A stretch of 64,000 bases of DNA from the NCBI GenBank assembly GCA_034509925.1, contig CM067538.1:8171278-8235277 (forward strand), written 5' to 3'. This DNA comes from Hirudinaria manillensis. Taxonomy: Eukaryota > Annelida > Clitellata > Hirudinida > Hirudinidae. The notes below the pieces were generated by a model, which was not told where the DNA came from, did not search any database, and saw nothing but the letters and a program-made list of their open reading frames with translations. Positions 1 through 11,702 of the stretch are shown piece by piece; positions within the stretch are counted from its first letter, which is position 1; the number at the start of each line of letters is the position of its first letter. The position numbers were made by a program, and so were the translations under genes.

Positions 1-199
1 TTCGCGGTCTCCATGGAAACGATCCACAACATCCTCGTGACGTCATCGGTGTTTCCAATGGTGACGCATCCACCCACAGTTGTTGAGTTTCGCTTTCTTT
101 TACTTGCATATTTCATTTTATTTAGAAAATCTTTTTTAAATTCTTGAACGAAGTTTAACAAACAAGTAAAGATGCATTACTTAATATATGCATTCTAGT

Positions 200-320
200 C
201 ACAGCATTGTCAATATCATAACCATCATCACCATCATCATCGCTATAATCATCATCACCAACATCATCATCGTTATAATCATCATCATCACTATCATCAT
301 CATCATCATCACCATCTTCT
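200..320. repeat. CAT/ATC trinucleotide array, imperfect
   Basis: Runs of ATC/CAT triplets are interrupted by a repeated short CGNTATAAT-like spacer at about 241-285. Read on the minus strand this gives an Asp-rich open frame, which I treat as non-coding. Confidence 0.85.
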
Positions 321-1606
321 AACATCGTCATAGCAATCATTTCAAGTCAATAGACCTTCATCTAACAATCCAACCTTTCAAGTTCCGGATAAATGAATAA
401 ATATTATTAAATTTATTTAATTTATTAAATCATTAATTTATTAAATATTTAATTAAATATTTTATGTTTGATTTAATTTAAATTTAATTATACGTCTTTG
501 ACAAACAGGGTTTATTAGCTTTTAACTGTGTATAACGGCATTTATTGATGGTTGTTATGTTGTTATTAATATTAATATTATTATTATTATTATCGTTAAT
601 GTTACAATAATAATATTAATATTTATATTATATTTATAATATTGTTGTTATTATTAAAATGCGATATTATGGTAACGTTTATTATGAAACATTGAATAAA
701 AGCAGGCGATAAAAACAGAAATGGAATCGAAAGAGTTCTTAAGTTCCTTTCGCAGCCCAGACATGCGCACTGCATGCTCACTCAACCGAAGATATTTTAA
801 GTTTTCAAAACTTTTTCATAATTTATTTTCTCGATTTATGTGTTAATTTCTTTAAATTAATTTTAAGTGCTTTGTTTAGGATAAAATATATAGGATATAA
901 TATCTAAGTAAAAATAGACGATGGCTCTTGATGACGATCTCGGTCATAATTATATTATTTTCGTAAATATATTATAACGATTATCATCACAATTATATGT
1001 TCGAAAATAATTATCACTATTATATTTTATAATAAATGTTATTATAATAAATAAATATCATAATAAAATTTGAATATCAATGACGTAATCGAATTCACCG
1101 AGGCTCTCCATCTTTCATCCATCAATCCGTCAATCAGTTGATTGCAGTTTTTAAAAGTTTGTCAATCAGTCGCTAGATGTCGCACAACTTAGAATATTTC
1201 AACCCGCAATTAATTTCAAGAATTTTGTGAGGAACGTTTTAAAAATACCACGTTTTTTTTTATTTTAAATTTTTTAATTCATTAAATTATTTTATTTAAA
1301 AATCTTAGTTTTCATGAAATTTATTTTTGAAAGATGTAAAAGGAAGAAATAAATTAGAAATCAAATCGTGACTTGTCCTTTCAAATGCAACTTCAAATTA
1401 AGGAAAGTCATTTCTCCGATGTTTATTTCAACTTAATTATTAATTAACCACTTTTTTTTTATAAATTTGCAAATTAAATAATAATAATAATAAATTAATT
1501 TATTTTATGAAATTAATTAAACTCTTTATATCTCTTAATAAGAACAACAGGTTGTGAACAACTCTCAGGAGTTATTTGTGAGGCAATAGTTTACATCAAC
1601 GAGAGG

Positions 1607-1683
1607 ATGGCCTTGATGATGATTATGATGATGATGATGATGATGAGGATGTTGATGATGATGATGAGGATGATGACGACGAT
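1607..1683. repeat. GAT/ATG trinucleotide array
   Basis: Imperfect GATGAT repeats with occasional GAG and GAC changes. The Met-rich frame through them is an artefact. Confidence 0.8.
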
Positions 1684-1959
1684 AAATTTGTTTAAAGTTT
1701 TGCAATTGTTTCATTCATCTGGAGTTCAACTCAGTGCAAAGATTGTGTTTCCTCGGACGTGGAATATCGTCAGGAAAATGTTTTTCATTTTAAAATATTT
1801 TTTAATTTTGAGATTTAAAGATGTTTTTCAAATATTTTATTCAAATTTAATTTATATATTTTAAATGTATTTTTTTCTACGCAAAATTCATCACATTCGG
1901 TGCTGGAAATCTTCTTGCATTTGTGATATTTGGAATTGACTTCCATCCATTACTACGAT

Positions 1960-2112
1960 CACTATCATCACCATCATCACAATCATCACCATCATCACCA
2001 TCATCACTATCATCATCACCATCATCACAATCATCACCATCATCACCATCATCACTATCATCATCACCATCATCACAATCATCACCGTCATCACAATCAT
2101 CACCATCATCAA
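1960..2112. repeat. CATCAC array with higher-order pattern
   Basis: Triplets CAT, CAC, AAT and TAT recur in a fixed order, so the array has a longer repeat of about 48 bp, present roughly twice, inside the triplet array. Long open frames on both strands (His-rich, Ser/Pro-rich, Asp-rich) follow from the period being a multiple of three. Confidence 0.8.
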
Positions 2113-2254
2113 CACCGCAACAAATCACGTGGTGTGGTTCGCAACGCCATTGAGTTGCTATCTTCCTCTTCAACCATCGTTTACGACCGATAAGCAGAGG
2201 GCTTGTGACGTCATATTAATAATAAGTTAGGCATCCAGAGTGCTTCTCATGATC

Positions 2255-2585
2255 ACGATGAAGATGATGATGACGATGATGACGATGATGACGATGACGA
2301 TGATGATGAAGATGATGACGATGACGACGACGACGATGACCGTGTCTCTGGCATAAAGAGCCACCTGTCGACATGATTCGACAGCATCCTATTCAGTCAA
2401 CCGTGACGTCATAAAAGGAGACCAGGCTTCAACTGGTGAAGCGGAAGTTGAAATAAAAATGGAACAACATGGACATCCATCCACATTCGTAGACATTCGT
2501 GTATTGAGTTGTTGTTGTTGATGATGATGATGATGGCGACGATGACGACGACGATGATGTTGATGATGATGATGTTGCGTCGTCG
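2255..2585. repeat. GAT/GAC triplet clusters
   Basis: Two clusters (about 2257-2340 and 2508-2580) of GATGAC and GTTGTTGATGAT triplets are separated by about 170 bp of ordinary sequence. Confidence 0.75.
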
Positions 2586-2927
2586 TATTTGTTGATACAT
2601 GGCTTCTTTTTTCCAAGAGCAAAACGAAAATTTAGAGATTTCGTGTTTCCTGATTGAATTTAATTAGCACAACCTTCCTCAATCAAATAATTTTAATTTC
2701 AAATAAAAGTCAAAATAATATGTTTTAAAATAAGTTAAATTATTTTATCTTCAAAATAATTTTTAATAACTCCCTTACAGTTGATCCTATATAGTATGCT
2801 TTTAACAGGATTATCCCTGCGAATCTCTTTCAATATTCACGTCTTAAAATGCAGGTCCTATTTAAATCATTTATTTTAAATCTTCTAAATTTTATTAAAT
2901 GCTCCACGAATTAGATGCAAAGCCAAA

Positions 2928-3047
2928 ATATTATTATTATTATTATTATTACTATTATTATTATTATTGTTATTGTTATTGTTATTGTTATTATTATTAT
3001 TATTATTGTTATTATTATTGTTATTGTTATTATTATTATTATTATTA

Positions 3048-3111
<64 letters not shown>

Positions 3112-3112
3112 G
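2928..3112. repeat. ATT microsatellite with TTG interruptions
   Basis: About 60 TTA/ATT triplets. The first two thirds carry scattered TTG changes, while the last 55 bp are pure, so the 3' end is the younger part. Confidence 0.95.
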
Positions 3113-3745
3113 CCGTCGAACCTGTTGTGATTTTTCCAAAATGAAATCATTAAAAAGTAGAGGTTGGGTCTAAAAAGAGATTGCTTCACGAGGAGATAGA
3201 CACGGATGGCTTCACTCGGACGTCAATTGGGGGAGAAGAATCGAGTCATGCATGACTGGAATGAATAAATTTCACATCTGCTCCGTCATGCATGATTGAA
3301 CACTCAAATGACTGAACAATGTCGAGAATGAAGGACGGCGCCAAATTGAATGAAAAGTCGTTGGAAAATATTGGCACGTAAAATGGGGTGGATTTGGGCG
3401 AAATGGGTTGGAGTGGGTTGAAATGGGTAGAGGTGGGTTGGAATAGAGTGAGGAGGCTTTACCGAGAAATGGGGATCATAAATTTCAAAGCAGGGTGTTT
3501 GTTCTCAGAAGAATGTCATTTTCATCCTAATGACTTTTACTGCAATCCAAGTCGAACCTTCTCGATCCTATATGTAACTTCCAACGATTAAAAAATATAA
3601 ACATTTTATTATGTTTATTATTTATATTATAATTAGAAATTACTATAAGCTTAAGAGTGTTAACTCTAAGAATATTGAAGATATTACTCCAAATAAACAA
3701 TGTTTGTTATAATAATTATAATAATACTAACAATAATTATATAAT

Positions 3746-3974
<229 letters not shown>

Positions 3975-4426
3975 TATTGCTGTTTTGTTGGAGTATTTTT
4001 TACATCCGGTCCTTGGTTGAACTCGTATATAAGGAGGACAGGATACCAGGTTTTGGAGGAAGAACAGGAGAAGCACTGAGTGAGTCGTCGTCAGGTTTTA
4101 TATTTATTATAATTAATATTAAATTAATAATAATTATTTTAATATTTATTATAATTAGTATTAAAAATTATTTATGTTAATATATTAAATATATCAATTA
4201 ATATGTTATTTTATCTAATTTTATGCATATTCAAATTCAGCAAGTTATGCTTTGAAAATACATATTTATAATAAATACATATAAATATTTATATTTGAAA
4301 TACAAGGCAACTAAAAAAGGAAACATTTTAAAATAAATGCCATTTAAATAATTAAAAATATTAATTTATTGTTTATATAATTTTTATTTATATTAATTTT
4401 TAATGGTAAATATAAATATGGAATTA

Positions 4427-4466
<40 letters not shown>
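4427..4466. repeat. ATT microsatellite, short
   Basis: About 13 ATT triplets. Confidence 0.9.
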
Positions 4467-4583
4467 GAGGACTTTTCAGGTTGAAGTTTCAACAGGAAGT
4501 TGGTTTATTATTTATAATTAAATAATGAATATTTAATTATAAAATTAATATAATCGATAAATATTTAATTATAAATAATAATA

Positions 4584-4739
4584 AACGAGATATAAATTGT
4601 AAATGAACTCAGATTATTTATAATGAAATATTTATTATTTAATGAAATATTTATTTTTTAATGAAATATTTATTATTTAATGAAATATTTATTATTTAAT
4701 TATAAATAATATGAGTTCATTTACAATTTATATCTCGTT
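4584..4739. repeat. Inverted repeat (foldback), about 42-bp arms
   Basis: The left arm (about 4584-4625) contains AACGAGATATAAATTGTAAA and the right arm (about 4698-4739) contains its reverse complement, and the match continues inward with about one mismatch. The loop is filled by about four direct copies of a TTATTATTTAATGAAATAT-like 19-bp unit. No coding capacity. It resembles a foldback or MITE-like element, or a palindrome made by local duplication; I see no clear target-site duplication. Confidence 0.75.
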
Positions 4740-5999
4740 AACTTTATTTTTATTAAAATGTTATTATTTTTAATGTCATTTTAATTAACATTTAATAGCT
4801 AATTGATTAATTTATAAATAATAGAATTAGTAATAAATATAAATAAATATGAATAAATGTGAATAAATCATGAATAATTATTAAAGATGGAGGCTTTAAG
4901 ACAAGAGAGTCATAAATTGGTTGCTGCCAGAGTCCTGTAATCCTTCACTTTTTACGACAACTCTTCGATGTAATCCACGTGACAATTATTATTATTATAT
5001 ATAAATATTACAACATAATTATACAATTTTTAATAATTTCTTATTGTAAATATTTGCTGTCATTTTTATGAATTAATATTTTAATATTTAATATTTGTCA
5101 AACTATTAAATTAAATTTACTGAAGGAGATTATGTTATTATTAGTTAAACCAATTGTATTTTGAGCGCTACGTTTGTGGTTAATAATATAATTATAATTT
5201 TCTAATGATAATATAAATAATAATTTAGATTGCTATTATTATTATTATTATTAAAAATATAATTATTAATTGTATATTTAATTATAATTTTATTATTTGG
5301 AATATTATTAAATCGATACAAATCTTTGCACCGATAAAATTGCAAACCTGCGTGACCTTCAAATGTTGATTCCAAATCATCCATGCGTGAAGGTCGTCCA
5401 TGCGTGGCAAAGTTGCGTGTGCACATCATTTTAAACCGATATTTTAAAATAAAAGCATTTGATAATCATTTAGAAAATAAATAAATAAATTAAATCTGAT
5501 TTCGTAAATAATTGTTTAAAGTTAAATAAATAATACTCAAACATGTTCCTAATGGATTCTGATGCTTGTTAAAGAAAGCGTGAAGATATTAAGTCCACGT
5601 ATCAATTTACGACGATTTAATGTTTTTGTTTTTTAACATTTTTCAAGTCACCGGAAGCCAGTTCTCGAATTATAAAAAAAAAGTCTCAAATTTAAATAAG
5701 TTTTAATTAATTGAAAACTTTAGATTTTAAAATGTTTAAAATTAAAAAGTTAAAAATTAAAAGATTATTTGATTTTTTAAATGTTATTCGAAACGCTTTT
5801 TGTGTGTTTTCGAACAAATTATTTCAAAGAAGCTAGCTTTTCTGCGCCGCAAAAATCTTCTTTAATTCCTGATGACCTTGTGACCCCAACGATTGACCCG
5901 ACAGTGACTTTGGTCACGTGTTTTAAATGGAGATGCAAATGGAATAGAAAGTATTTCTGGAAAGTTCTTTAAAAATTATTAATTCAATTATTTCTACGC

Positions 6000-6072
6000 A
6001 GACAACAACAACAACACATCATCAGCAACAACAACACATCAGCAACAACAACAACACATCATCAACAACAAC
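6000..6072. repeat. CAA-rich minisatellite
   Basis: Three to four copies of a unit built from CAA triplets followed by CACATCATC or CACATCAG. Confidence 0.8.
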
Positions 6073-6186
6073 GCCAAAAAAATCAATCGATCAAATAAAC
6101 TCAATCACGTGGTAAAATATTTTTTATGACCTCACTGCCGAGATATACTTTATCACATATAATAAGCATTATTGTAATTTTAGAGA

Positions 6187-6330
6187 CAGATCTTTTAAGA
6201 GTTGGTCAGATTAGTTGGTCTAACCCTATCCATATTCCTAACCCTAACCCTATCCATATTCCTAACCCTAACCCTAACCCTATCCCTAACCCTAACCCTA
6301 ACCCTAACCCTATCCCTAACCCTAACCACA
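6187..6330. repeat. Dispersed repeat flank plus CCCTAA telomere-like array
   Basis: A unique-looking block starting GATCTTTTAAGAGTTGGTCA at about 6189 leads into a CCTAAC array with CCTATC and CCATATT variants (6222-6330). The same block precedes another CCCTAA array at 8964, so block and array form one repeat family. Confidence 0.8.
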
Positions 6331-6871
6331 AGTTGCTGAAGAAAATCGTGTTCAAATTTTAAAGCTTTAAGTTATTTTGTCATTTTGTAAGGCATTTATA
6401 AAATTAATTACTTTGTTTCATTTGGAAACCCTTCAATATAATATAATCATTTAAGTAATTTATTCTTGGCAATACATAATTAAAACTATTTAATTAGCAT
6501 TTTATTGAAAATAAAAACAAAATATTAAATAAATAAATTACTTTCGTAACTTTAAAATTATTTTTAAAAACTTTAACGAGATTCAGAAGCGAATGGGAAG
6601 CCATATTTATGAGGTTCGTTATGACGTCACCAGTGTATTTGCAATATATTTGTGGAACAATTCAATCAACTTTTCAATCAACCATCAATTCAATCCAATA
6701 TAAGATTTCAATCAAACATATCTTTTTTTAAATTTATTCATTAATTAATTTAAAATGATAAGAAATTGTAATCTAAAAATTTTGTAATTTTGATTTATTA
6801 CGTGGTGCAACCACAAAATAAAAATATTTTAATTTCTTCTGTTTGAGATAATAATTTATGGAGACATTTTA

Positions 6872-7030
6872 ATACAATATTATTAATTAATACAATATTA
6901 TTAATTAATACAATATTATTAATTAATACAATATTATTAATTAATACAATATTATTAATTAATACAATATTATTAATTAATACAATATTATTAATTAATA
7001 CAATATTATTAATTAATACAATATTATTAA
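6872..7030. repeat. 18-bp minisatellite
   Basis: Nearly nine tandem copies of TACAATATTATTAATTAA with almost no divergence. Confidence 0.95.
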
Positions 7031-7509
7031 TAATTTCTGGAATTAAAACAACTTTTAAGGAAAGGAGTTTTTTTTAAATCGCTTTGATTGTGAATGCAGA
7101 GGATCAGTCCGTAAAAGGAAATGCAGTGAACCGTGACCATCCGTGAAAGGTCGTTTTGCTACACTGAACACTGCGTTCAACATCTGCATTTTGAGTTATT
7201 CCGATTGTTTTTTTTTTTTTAATTAATATTCCCATTTTTTTTAATCTAAAATTGTAAATTTCGAAGCAATTCTTTTTAAACGGCCGCAATATTTGTCCAG
7301 ATTCCGTGTCAAACTGCTCGACGGTTTAAATTCTTGAGTCAATCAAATGTTCATCAATGATAATGTCTTCCTGTTGTTCACAGGCGGTGCAAAGAAAGAA
7401 TTCTTTTCTCAATCGAGGAATTCTTTAAAATTTCTTTTTAGAAATGAATGCAATTCACGTTTCCAAAGACGGCCCTTACAGGACAATGTCTTGTAATGGA
7501 CTTGAAAGT

Positions 7510-7565
7510 ACTTAATTAATTAATTAATTAATTACTTAATTAATTAATTAATTAATTAATTAATT
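7510..7565. repeat. TTAA tetranucleotide array
   Basis: About 13 copies of ATTA/TTAA with one CTTA interruption. Confidence 0.9.
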
Positions 7566-7637
7566 GCCGTATGTTTTAATGAGATATCTATGGGACTACA
7601 ACTGAATATCTAGATTTCAACTTAATTTATCATCTCA

Positions 7638-7816
7638 ACGCAACAATCAATCACAATACAACAATCAATCACAATACAACAATCAATCACAACCAACAAT
7701 CAATCGCAATACAACAATCAATCACAATACAACAATCAATTACAATACAACAATCAATCACAACCAACAATCAATCACAATACAACAATCAATCACAACC
7801 AACAATCAATCACAAC
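7638..7816. repeat. CAATCAATCACAATA-type minisatellite
   Basis: About 11 copies of a 16-bp unit (CAACAATCAATCACAA core), alternating between a full form ending ATA and a shorter form ending CC. Confidence 0.85.
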
Positions 7817-8319
7817 GTTAACCCCTCTCCCTGTCTAACACCAGCATTATTAATGCATTCATTTTGATCCATTCAATCCATCGGAATGATTCCAGGATCA
7901 CAATCATAATCGTCCCAAATTTCGAAGAAATGGAAAAACTTGTCAGTTCTTGCTGGGTCACTTTATCAGCGACATCTGTCGCATTCCTAGCATGGGTATT
8001 GAAACTTTGAGGTTTTAAATCAATAAACAATATGGAATTTTAATGCAGGAACATTTGAATAAGAAATTAAATATTTAATATTTATATATTTATTTAAATT
8101 TAATATTTATTTCCTAAGGGTTAGGGTTAGGGTTACAGATTTTAAATATAAATATTTAATGCAATATTTATTTCCTAAAGTATTTGGCCTAAATATTTTA
8201 TCTTAAGATTCGGTCCAATCGATATAAGGAGACCTCATTAAAGAGAATCAACTCCTAAACTCTATAAAGTAAATTGCGTTTAATCCAAAACAATCAGACT
8301 CTTCCGTCACTTTGCTTCT

Positions 8320-8415
8320 TTACTTCCTTCATTCATTCACTCATTCACTCATTCATTCATTCATCCCTTCATTCCTTCATTCATTCCTTCCTTCCTTCCT
8401 TCATTCATTCATTCT
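8320..8415. repeat. TTCA tetranucleotide array, imperfect
   Basis: Mixed ATTC, ACTC and CTTC tetranucleotides. Confidence 0.85.
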
Positions 8416-8764
8416 TTTCCGTTTGGCATTTCATTTTCACTCCATCACACCATTCCTCTTCATTTGAATGAAAAAACCGTTTCAATGCGATCGCGATTCT
8501 TCGAGGATTTAATGTGCATTTTCAATCTAATGTTGGTTTTTCAATTCTAATAGCTGAGAAAGAAATGACTTCCGTTTCGTAATTTATAAAGATTTTTTAT
8601 TCCGCTGATTTTATTTTTAAAAATTAAATTCTTAATTTTGGCTTAAAATTAAATTTCAGATGAATTTTAAGATGAAACGAAATTTTCGAGATGACAATGT
8701 TTGTCAAGACGCACTCGAGATCTATCGAGTCTCGGAGTGTTTAACGTGTTCGTGTCGGTGATGA

Positions 8765-8830
8765 AGGAGGGTTAGGGTTAGGTTTAACGTGTCCGTGTTA
8801 GGGTTAGGGTTAGGTTTAACGTATCGTGTC
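8765..8830. repeat. TTAGGG telomere-like arrays with local duplication
   Basis: Two short GGGTTAGGGTTAGG runs are separated by a duplicated TTTAACGTRTCCGTGT-like segment. A further short TTAGGG run lies at about 8119-8135. Confidence 0.8.
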
Positions 8831-8963
8831 GGTGATGAAGAATCTTCAATGAAAGTGATTTCTTTCATGAATTGTTGTAATATTCATTAGAACTTTTGCG
8901 GAAATCGAAAAAACTTCAAAATTTAATATTTTATTATATTTATTTATTTTGTAATCCCACGGG

Positions 8964-9200
8964 CAGATCTTTTAAGAGTTGGTCACATAGTTGGCCTAAA
9001 CCTAACCCTAACTCTAACCCTAAACTTAACCCTAATCCTTACCCTAACCATAGTCGAAGGACTCGTGGATTGTTATTCCATTCATTAGAACTTTCGAGGA
9101 AATTATAAAAAAAACTCTTAACTTACAATTAACTACCATCGGAACTTCAACCATCACATCCCCAACCCCAACCCTAATCCCATCCTTAACCCTAACACAG
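8964..9200. repeat. Second copy of the dispersed flank with CCCTAA arrays
   Basis: The GATCTTTTAAGAGTTGGTCA block (here about 8966-8985) is followed by degenerate CCTAAC repeats at 8998-9050 and again at about 9160-9200. Segments at about 8880-8930 and 9080-9125 share an ATTCATTAGAACTTT core, indicating internal duplication. Confidence 0.75.
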
Positions 9201-10055
9201 GATTCCAATTAAAATCTTCAAGACGTCTTGGAAAAACAGCCTTAAAAATAAGAACAAGCCAATGTTTTGTTCTCCTCCATAAAATTTTACGTAAAAAAAA
9301 CTATTTCGAAAGAAAATTTATTTTCCCTTCAAGACAAAAATAGAATAAAAGTAGAAAATGTTTCTCCAGCAAAATCTTTCGGACCATATTTTAAACCTAC
9401 GATGCTTAAAGTGTTCTTGGCTTATGCGACTTATCCTAGTAATTAGGTTCGAGCATCCGAATGGACATCGGGTGTTTAGGAAACAATACATTCAACTGAT
9501 TTATGAACGAACCCCGCACGATGCGTGCCTCTACATTTCCATACAAGTCACTGTTGAACTGGTAAATTTATTTCGCTTTTAACGAATAGATCTTCATTCT
9601 TCGAAGCTTTCTAAATTTCAAATGAAGATTTCGATGCATTTTTTTACCAATTTTGAATTAATATCTTTCCGAAAAGAGGATTAAAAATCGATCTTTTTAA
9701 TTAATCATTTAAAATATTTATGATTTCATATTAATATTTTTAGCTAAATGCCTGGAGAGTGATTAACACCTTTCATTTCATTTCAAAGCTGCATTTAAAT
9801 CACAAATAATAGAATTCGCCCAAAAAAGGTTCATCGCGAGAAATACTTGCCAATAGATTGCATTAAAAGGAGTTTAAGCTTGGTGTTTCCCTTCTCGAAT
9901 ATGAAATAACTAAATCAAACTAAATTCATGGATAAATCATCTTTTAACCTTTAGAATTTAGAATTCTTGAAATAATTTATTTGTTGAAATAACTAGATTT
10001 AAGTGATTAAAATCACAAAAGTCACAGAAAATAATATTCTTCAGGATCAGAGAAG

Positions 10056-11108
10056 ATGATGAATTTGGCATCTTTCATCTTAACCGGATTCCTTTTCCTA
10101 TCAATTGGAGTGCTGGTCACTTCGAGCTTCGTTAAAGGTAGGTACGAGAGGTTGAATATTAGAGATTTTCCATTAAGTAATTATTAAATTAGGGCTGAAT
10201 GAGGGTGAGGCCGAAGATGAACTGAGTAATGATTTTAATATGTTGTATAACACGAGAATTGCAATAAACAAGAAAAACAACTCGATCGTACATAAAGCCG
10301 CAATATAAATGATTAGTTAAATAAATAAATTACAGGTGAAGAACGCTTCAGTCACACGTCCCGTCTAGAAAAGAGAAGCCCTGATGGTGTAGGTGCCAAT
10401 CCATTCTTCGCCTCTCAGGAGTCAAGCGAAGGTCAAGAGTTCATGACCTCGGATGAACTGAACGCGGAAAAGAAGAGCGGCCGAAGGAATCTCATTTACA
10501 TCGGAAAGAGAGAAGGAAAGTCATTGGATGACATGAGGAGGGTGAAGGAACAATCTGACACTCCTCTGAGACGCAGTAGAATCTACATAGGTCTCTGGTG
10601 GATGATAATCTTTACTTCATTGTTTATTCTTAGATGTTTTTCTCAGTTATTGAGCGCATTAGCCCTGGGGAAAAGGCTGATGTCCTCTTACATGCCGCTT
10701 GACTGAATAATTTTAGCAAACAAAAAGATCACCACAAACCATAATCAATGAACCTCCTATATCATATATCTAATAAAATTCACCTTAGCCTGTGGCTTCC
10801 CAAGGCCATCATCCTCCCATCGATTCAATGTAGTTTTGACACTAAACATTTTCTAATGTTTTAAAACTTTAAAATCATGAATTTTTTAACTTTTAACACC
10901 CTTATTCTTTTTAAATCCAGGTAAAAGGTCGGATGCAGATGTCTACGACCTCGACGGAAGCGATGCATCTCAATTCGTTAATTCGGATGAGACTAATTGG
11001 AAATACGATCCTCTGTCCTTCCACGATGACATAGAAGGAAGACAACTCAGACTCATGCCCACAAATTACTACCTAAACAAAAGGAGGTCAAGACTCTACA
11101 TAGGATGA
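10056..11108 (+). CDS. Putative YI-amide neuropeptide precursor
   Basis: Secreted precursor of about 174 aa; exons 10056-10137, 10336-10590 and 10921-11108 (phase 1 at both introns, GT-AG). The first about 25 residues (MMNLASFILTGFLF onward) form a signal peptide. Three candidate mature peptides sit between dibasic sites with an amidation Gly: RR-NLIYIG-KR, RR-SRIYIG-KR and KRR-SRLYIG at the very C-terminus. Processing by prohormone convertase and alpha-amidation would give NLIYI-amide, SRIYI-amide and SRLYI-amide. The spacers are acidic, as usual. The amidation Gly of the second peptide is split by intron 2. I do not recognise a named family with this YI-amide ending. Two in-frame ATGs lie at the start, so either could be used. 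Function and receptor are unknown; modelled from sequence only. Confidence 0.8.
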
Positions 11109-11179
11109 AATGTGCCCACTTCGGCATGTCTGATTTCAGTAACAATTTACCGACGTTAAAATTTGGTCAACGTGTAACC

Positions 11180-11185
11180 AATAAA
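11180..11185 (+). terminator. Poly(A) signal of the neuropeptide gene
   Basis: AATAAA lies 72 bp after the stop codon and is followed by a T-rich stretch. Confidence 0.6.
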
Positions 11186-11702
11186 ATATTTGCTCTTTTG
11201 GTCTTCATGTGTGCAAATTTATGATTAAATCTTAACCGGCCTTTGTTCCCTGCAAAACAAAAAATCAGAAACTTAGCTCTTAGATTATTTTACCATCCAG
11301 ATTTTTGGAAATGCATGTCACAAAGCACTTAAAGCACAAAACTCATAAGATTCCCAGGAATGAAATAGTGAACCATTTAAATTGACTTTTCCTGGGTATT
11401 AATAACCATTAAAGTGCAAATTAATGCCACATCATTCCCTGCTTAAGCAATCACATTGACAGTAATTTTGCATGTCCAGTAAAGTAGCCTATAGCTGGCC
11501 TGGATATTCCCAAGCAAGACATACCCATATCAGTAATCTAAGTGATGAAAATCATGGTGCTAGAAAACCCACTTGTAATAAATTTAAAAAATGTATACAA
11601 TATGGACTCGTAAAAAGAAGTTTCATTCTGAATTCTCAAAGAGAAAATTAAAAATCACGTGAACAATTTAAGAACATGGTGCATTGACTAGATGAGAACG
11701 AA

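Noticed and set aside
1-90. Possible exon edge at the start of the window
   Set aside because: The segment is GC-richer, but no splice site or protein family could be assigned.
1877-2193. His-, Ser- and Asp-rich open frames on both strands
   Set aside because: They come from the CATCAC triplet array, with no start context or conserved flank.
9358-9582. 74-codon open frame in a slightly GC-richer area
   Set aside because: No signal peptide, domain or splice-compatible neighbours; I could not support it as a gene.
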